This document shows, piece after piece, positions 40,243 to 40,569 of a stretch of DNA of 40,569 nucleotides. Numbering within the stretch: the stretch's first letter is position 1; the number at the start of each line of letters is the position of its first letter. The notes below the pieces were generated by a model, which saw only the letters and a program-made list of their open reading frames with translations, did not search any database and was not told where the DNA came from. The stretch is from NCBI GenBank assembly GCA_005808505.1, contig SYLX01000110.1, positions 1 through 40,569 on the forward strand, in the 5' to 3' direction. The position numbers and the translations under genes were made by a program. The stretch comes from Bdellovibrionales bacterium (GTDB taxonomy: Bacteria > Bdellovibrionota > Bdellovibrionia > Bdellovibrionales > JAMPXM01).

Positions 40243-40569
40243 AGGTGTGCTGTCGCCCTTGTTCGTCGTTAGGTCTGTACGAACGAATGTCTTAAAACGT
40301 TCGTCGAACGTCGATCGCACTTGCGCGAGTCTGAATAAACTCGCCTCGGCTAGCCGCGATCTTTGTCCACAAGACAATGATAGGGTATCGTGCCCCAGTT
40401 CTCCACGGAGTTTGTATCGTCCGCATCTCAAGCTGGTCCCATGTCTAGAGCTATTTTTCCTTTTACCGACCGTCGTCGAGAGGCAAGACTAGACCGATTT
40501 CATTTGGGTGTTGGCTTTTAGTCCTGAGGGCACCGCATAGGGACTCATCAAAGTTATTTTCGCCAATTC
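40243..40569. other. Upstream region of the coiled-coil gene and window end
   Basis: No convincing gene; a 24-codon plus-strand frame at 40441 has no ribosome-binding site. A perfect palindrome ACGTTCG-T-CGAACGT stands at 40296-40310, 54-68 bases upstream of the coiled-coil start, and TTGTC-N5-GACAA at 40363-40377. Both could be regulatory sites. Confidence 0.4.

Noticed and set aside
40441..40515. A 24-codon frame at the window end
   Set aside because: No ribosome-binding site; too short to judge without conservation.

Overview
The window suggests a Gram-negative, motile or predatory-type bacterium, most likely of the Bdellovibrionota (Bdellovibrio/Bacteriovorax-like). This is an inference, resting on four things: a stand-alone histone-fold protein like the one known from Bdellovibrio bacteriovorus (6419-6634), a lipoprotein with the FQNC-type lipobox seen in that group, a GAF/HD-GYP cyclic-di-GMP phosphodiesterase, and many secreted lipoproteins, outer-membrane barrels and a secreted M64-type protease. 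Gene density is high, operons are short, and strands alternate often. No rRNA, tRNA, insertion sequence, prophage or CRISPR array was seen; this looks like ordinary chromosome, not an accessory island.

Layout. 0-4.5 kb: cell-envelope proteins (von Willebrand A lipoprotein, PotD-like and OppA-like solute-binding proteins without permeases, a small lipoprotein). 4.5-6.7 kb: GAF-HD-GYP signalling protein followed by the histone-fold protein. 6.8-9.2 kb: a short-chain dehydrogenase, two tandem 6-pyruvoyl-tetrahydropterin-synthase-like genes and a pseudouridine synthase. 9.2-16.8 kb: ferritin-like DUF455 protein, YebC, SufE, a cysteine-cluster protein, CCA-adding enzyme, QueG, and an unknown/SRPBCC pair. 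17-24.5 kb: amino-acid metabolism (M42-like peptidase, ureohydrolase and threonine aldolase in one operon; tryptophan 2,3-dioxygenase and kynurenine formamidase) with YjbQ, CheX, DUF2905 and a Bcp peroxiredoxin carrying a histone-H1-like tail. 25-29 kb: Rsm22-like methyltransferase and three tiny proteins with a ribosome-hibernation-factor-like layout, with an acyltransferase between them. 28.8-33.2 kb: structured intergenic DNA with a 27-residue membrane micropeptide, a PA14/FN3-type lipoprotein and two outer-membrane barrels, one with an OmpA peptidoglycan-binding domain. 33.4-40.6 kb: a threonyl-tRNA synthetase without its editing half, the M64-type metallopeptidase, a secreted protein of unknown role, a GNAT enzyme and a long coiled-coil protein.

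Themes. RNA and translation maintenance recurs (YebC, CCA transferase, QueG, pseudouridine synthase, Rsm22, ThrRS, possible hibernation-like factors). Peptide and amino-acid degradation is the other strong theme and fits a cell living on proteins of other cells. Several convergent gene pairs interlock at their stop codons, which leaves no room for terminators between them.

Most noteworthy: the bacterial histone, the three-member cluster of S30AE-like mini-proteins, the asymmetric PTPS pair, the tailed peroxiredoxin, the editing-less ThrRS, a hairpin that would bury the ribosome-binding site of a small secreted protein (12344-12381), and the structured repeats at 28.9-29.2 kb. All functional calls rest on reading the sequence and on family knowledge; no database search was run.
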